Assembly (NCBI GenBank): GCA_041687575.1 | Contig: JAWLBS010000354.1 | Span: forward strand, 1-5,154 | Direction: 5' to 3' | DNA: 5,154 nt | DNA from: JANYLN01 sp041687575 | Lineage (GTDB): Bacteria > Planctomycetota > Phycisphaerae > UBA1845 > JANYLN01 | In this document: positions 4,041 to 5,154 of the stretch, in pieces | Position numbering within the stretch: position 1 is the stretch's first letter | Layout of the letters: each line of letters opens with the position of its first letter | The notes under the pieces: generated by a model | Database searches by the model: none | What the model was told of the DNA's origin: nothing | What the model saw: only the letters and a program-made list of their open reading frames with translations | Program-made: the position numbers and the translations under genes

Positions 4041-5154
4041 GCGAATACCAGTACTACGAGTTCCTCGCCATCGACAGCCCCCTGACCAGCCGGCAGATGC
4101 AGGAGGTCCGGCAATGGTCCACTCGGGCCGAGATCACCCCGACCTCCTTCGTCAACGAATACCACTGGGGTGACTTCAAGGGCAGCCCGGAGAAGTTCGT
4201 CGAGAAGTACTTCGACGCCTTCTACTACTACGCCAACTGGGGCACGCACCGGTTCATGTTCCGTGTGCCAGCCGGGCTCGTCGATGCCGCCCGGGTCAAG
4301 CCTTACGCCTGGCCCTACCACGTCGAGACGCGCCAGGCGGGCGACTACCTCATCTTCGACCTGGTCAGCCAGGAGGAGGATGGCGACTGGGAGGAGCCCG
4401 TCTCGACGGCCGCGCTCGCCCCGATCCGCGGCGAGATTATCGCCGGCGACCTCCGGCCGCTCTACCTGGCGTGGCTTGCAGCCGTCAGCTACGAAGGCGC
4501 CGAACCCGACAAGACCGAACCGCCCGTCCCGCCCGGCCTCCAGAAACTGACCGCCGCGCAAACCGCCTTGGCCTATTTCCTCCGCGTCGACGAGGATCTG
4601 CTGACCGTCGCCGCCGAAGCCAGCCCGCCGCTGGCGCCCAAGGAGGACGAGGACAAGACGCTGGCCACCTGGATCGCTTCGCTCCCGGATGGCGAAAAGG
4701 ACGCCATGCTCCTGGACGTCTGCCACGGCAATGCCCAGCGCGTGCAGATGGACCTCGCCCGCCGCTTCCGCGAGATGCAGGCCCGCACCGCCGCCGCACC
4801 CGCCCCGACGGCCGGCCGGCGCAAGGCCAGCCAATTGCTGCAGCTCGCGGACGAGGTTCGCGCCAAACGTGAGGAGCGGCAGGCCCGCCAGCGCGAAAAG
4901 GCCCGAATCGCCCGCGAGGCCAAGGCCGCCGCCGCCCGAGCCGAGTACATCGAATCGCTGCGCGGCCAGAAGGATCGCCTCTGGCGCGAGGTTCACGAGG
5001 CCGTGGAGACCCGGCTGCCCAAGGGCTACCAGGAAGCCGCCAACACCCTCCAGGATCTCCGCGACCTCGCCGCCCGCGAAGGCGAGACCGCCGAGTTCCT
5101 CGCCCGCCTGGCCGAGATCCGCCAGATCCACGCCCGCAAGGGCAACTTCATCAA
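4037..5154 (+). CDS. Conserved-looking uncharacterised protein coupled to yhbY (3' end outside window)
   Basis: 372 residues are visible with no stop, so the gene runs past the window edge. I cannot name a domain. The N-terminal part (1-80) is aromatic-rich and looks like a structured domain: SEYQYYEFLAID, ITPTSFVNEYHWGDFKG (33-49), and KYFDAFYYYANWGTHRFMFR (57-76). A middle part (127-195) includes APIRGEIIAGDLRPLYLAWL, a PPVPPGL linker and AYFLRVDEDLL. From about 200 on it becomes charged: a long K/R/E/A-rich helix, probably coiled coil (262-312), then more helices ending HARKGNFI. I recall similar hypothetical proteins of roughly 400 residues in other high-GC bacteria, so the end is probably near, but this is memory. 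There is no signal peptide or membrane span, so it is cytoplasmic. The ATGA overlap with yhbY and the strong upstream Shine-Dalgarno fix the start. A link to RNA or ribosomes is inferred from the neighbour only. Confidence 0.85.
   Translation, partial: MSEYQYYEFLAIDSPLTSRQMQEVRQWSTRAEITPTSFVNEYHWGDFKGSPEKFVEKYFDAFYYYANWGTHRFMFRVPAGLVDAARVKPYAWPYHVETRQAGDYLIFDLVSQEEDGDWEEPVSTAALAPIRGEIIAGDLRPLYLAWLAAVSYEGAEPDKTEPPVPPGLQKLTAAQTALAYFLRVDEDLLTVAAEASPPLAPKEDEDKTLATWIASLPDGEKDAMLLDVCHGNAQRVQMDLARRFREMQARTAAAPAPTAGRRKASQLLQLADEVRAKREERQARQREKARIAREAKAAAARAEYIESLRGQKDRLWREVHEAVETRLPKGYQEAANTLQDLRDLAAREGETAEFLARLAEIRQIHARKGNFI

Noticed and set aside
3671..5131. A 486-codon open frame on the minus strand.
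   Set aside because: It lies antisense to yhbY and the unknown gene, is low-complexity G/L/A/V-rich as GC-rich shadows are, resembles no family I know, and continues through the repeat region upstream of yhbY. The + strand has clear domain motifs and Shine-Dalgarno sequences.

Overview
The window is GC-rich, with strong G/C preference at third codon positions in most genes. Gene content, protein style and the palindromic intergenic repeats suggest a member of the Planctomycetota or a similar high-GC environmental bacterium. This lineage call is an inference, since no rRNA or marker phylogeny is available here.

Layout. Bases 11-1420 (+) encode a complete cytoplasmic GH1 beta-glucosidase-type enzyme. 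Bases 1421-1674 are a non-coding mosaic of short tandem repeats and GC palindromes, ending in a plausible promoter and a perfect Shine-Dalgarno. These serve a 28-residue single-span membrane peptide (1675-1761, +). Its TAG stop overlaps the TAG stop of a convergent gene through a shared CTAG palindrome. That gene (1758-2423, -) is an endonuclease III-like HhH-GPD DNA glycosylase of the COG2231/MagIII type. A 150-bp divergent spacer separates it from a CPBP-family (Abi/Rce1-like) intramembrane protease at 2574-3365 (+). Bases 3366-3734 hold no credible gene but are dense in repeats: hairpins of a GTAGGG(C/T)GGGC type, three tandem 25-bp hairpin units whose stems differ only by compensating changes, and two copies of a 32-bp hairpin repeat. 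Next comes yhbY (3735-4040, +), a CRM-domain ribosome-associated RNA-binding protein. It overlaps by ATGA an uncharacterised protein (4037 to the window end, +) that has a conserved N-terminal domain and a basic helical C-terminal half.

Working together. The only strong functional link is the yhbY/unknown pair. They share an ATGA overlap, and the poly-Glu tail of YhbY encodes the Shine-Dalgarno of the unknown gene, so the two are probably made in coupled amounts. The glucosidase, glycosylase and protease look like separate housekeeping or accessory units. I found no CRISPR array, transposase, prophage gene, tRNA or rRNA. The items most worth following are the covarying hairpin array, the small membrane peptide with its CTAG stop overlap, the altered catalytic and Fe-S positions of the glycosylase, and the unknown protein coupled to YhbY.
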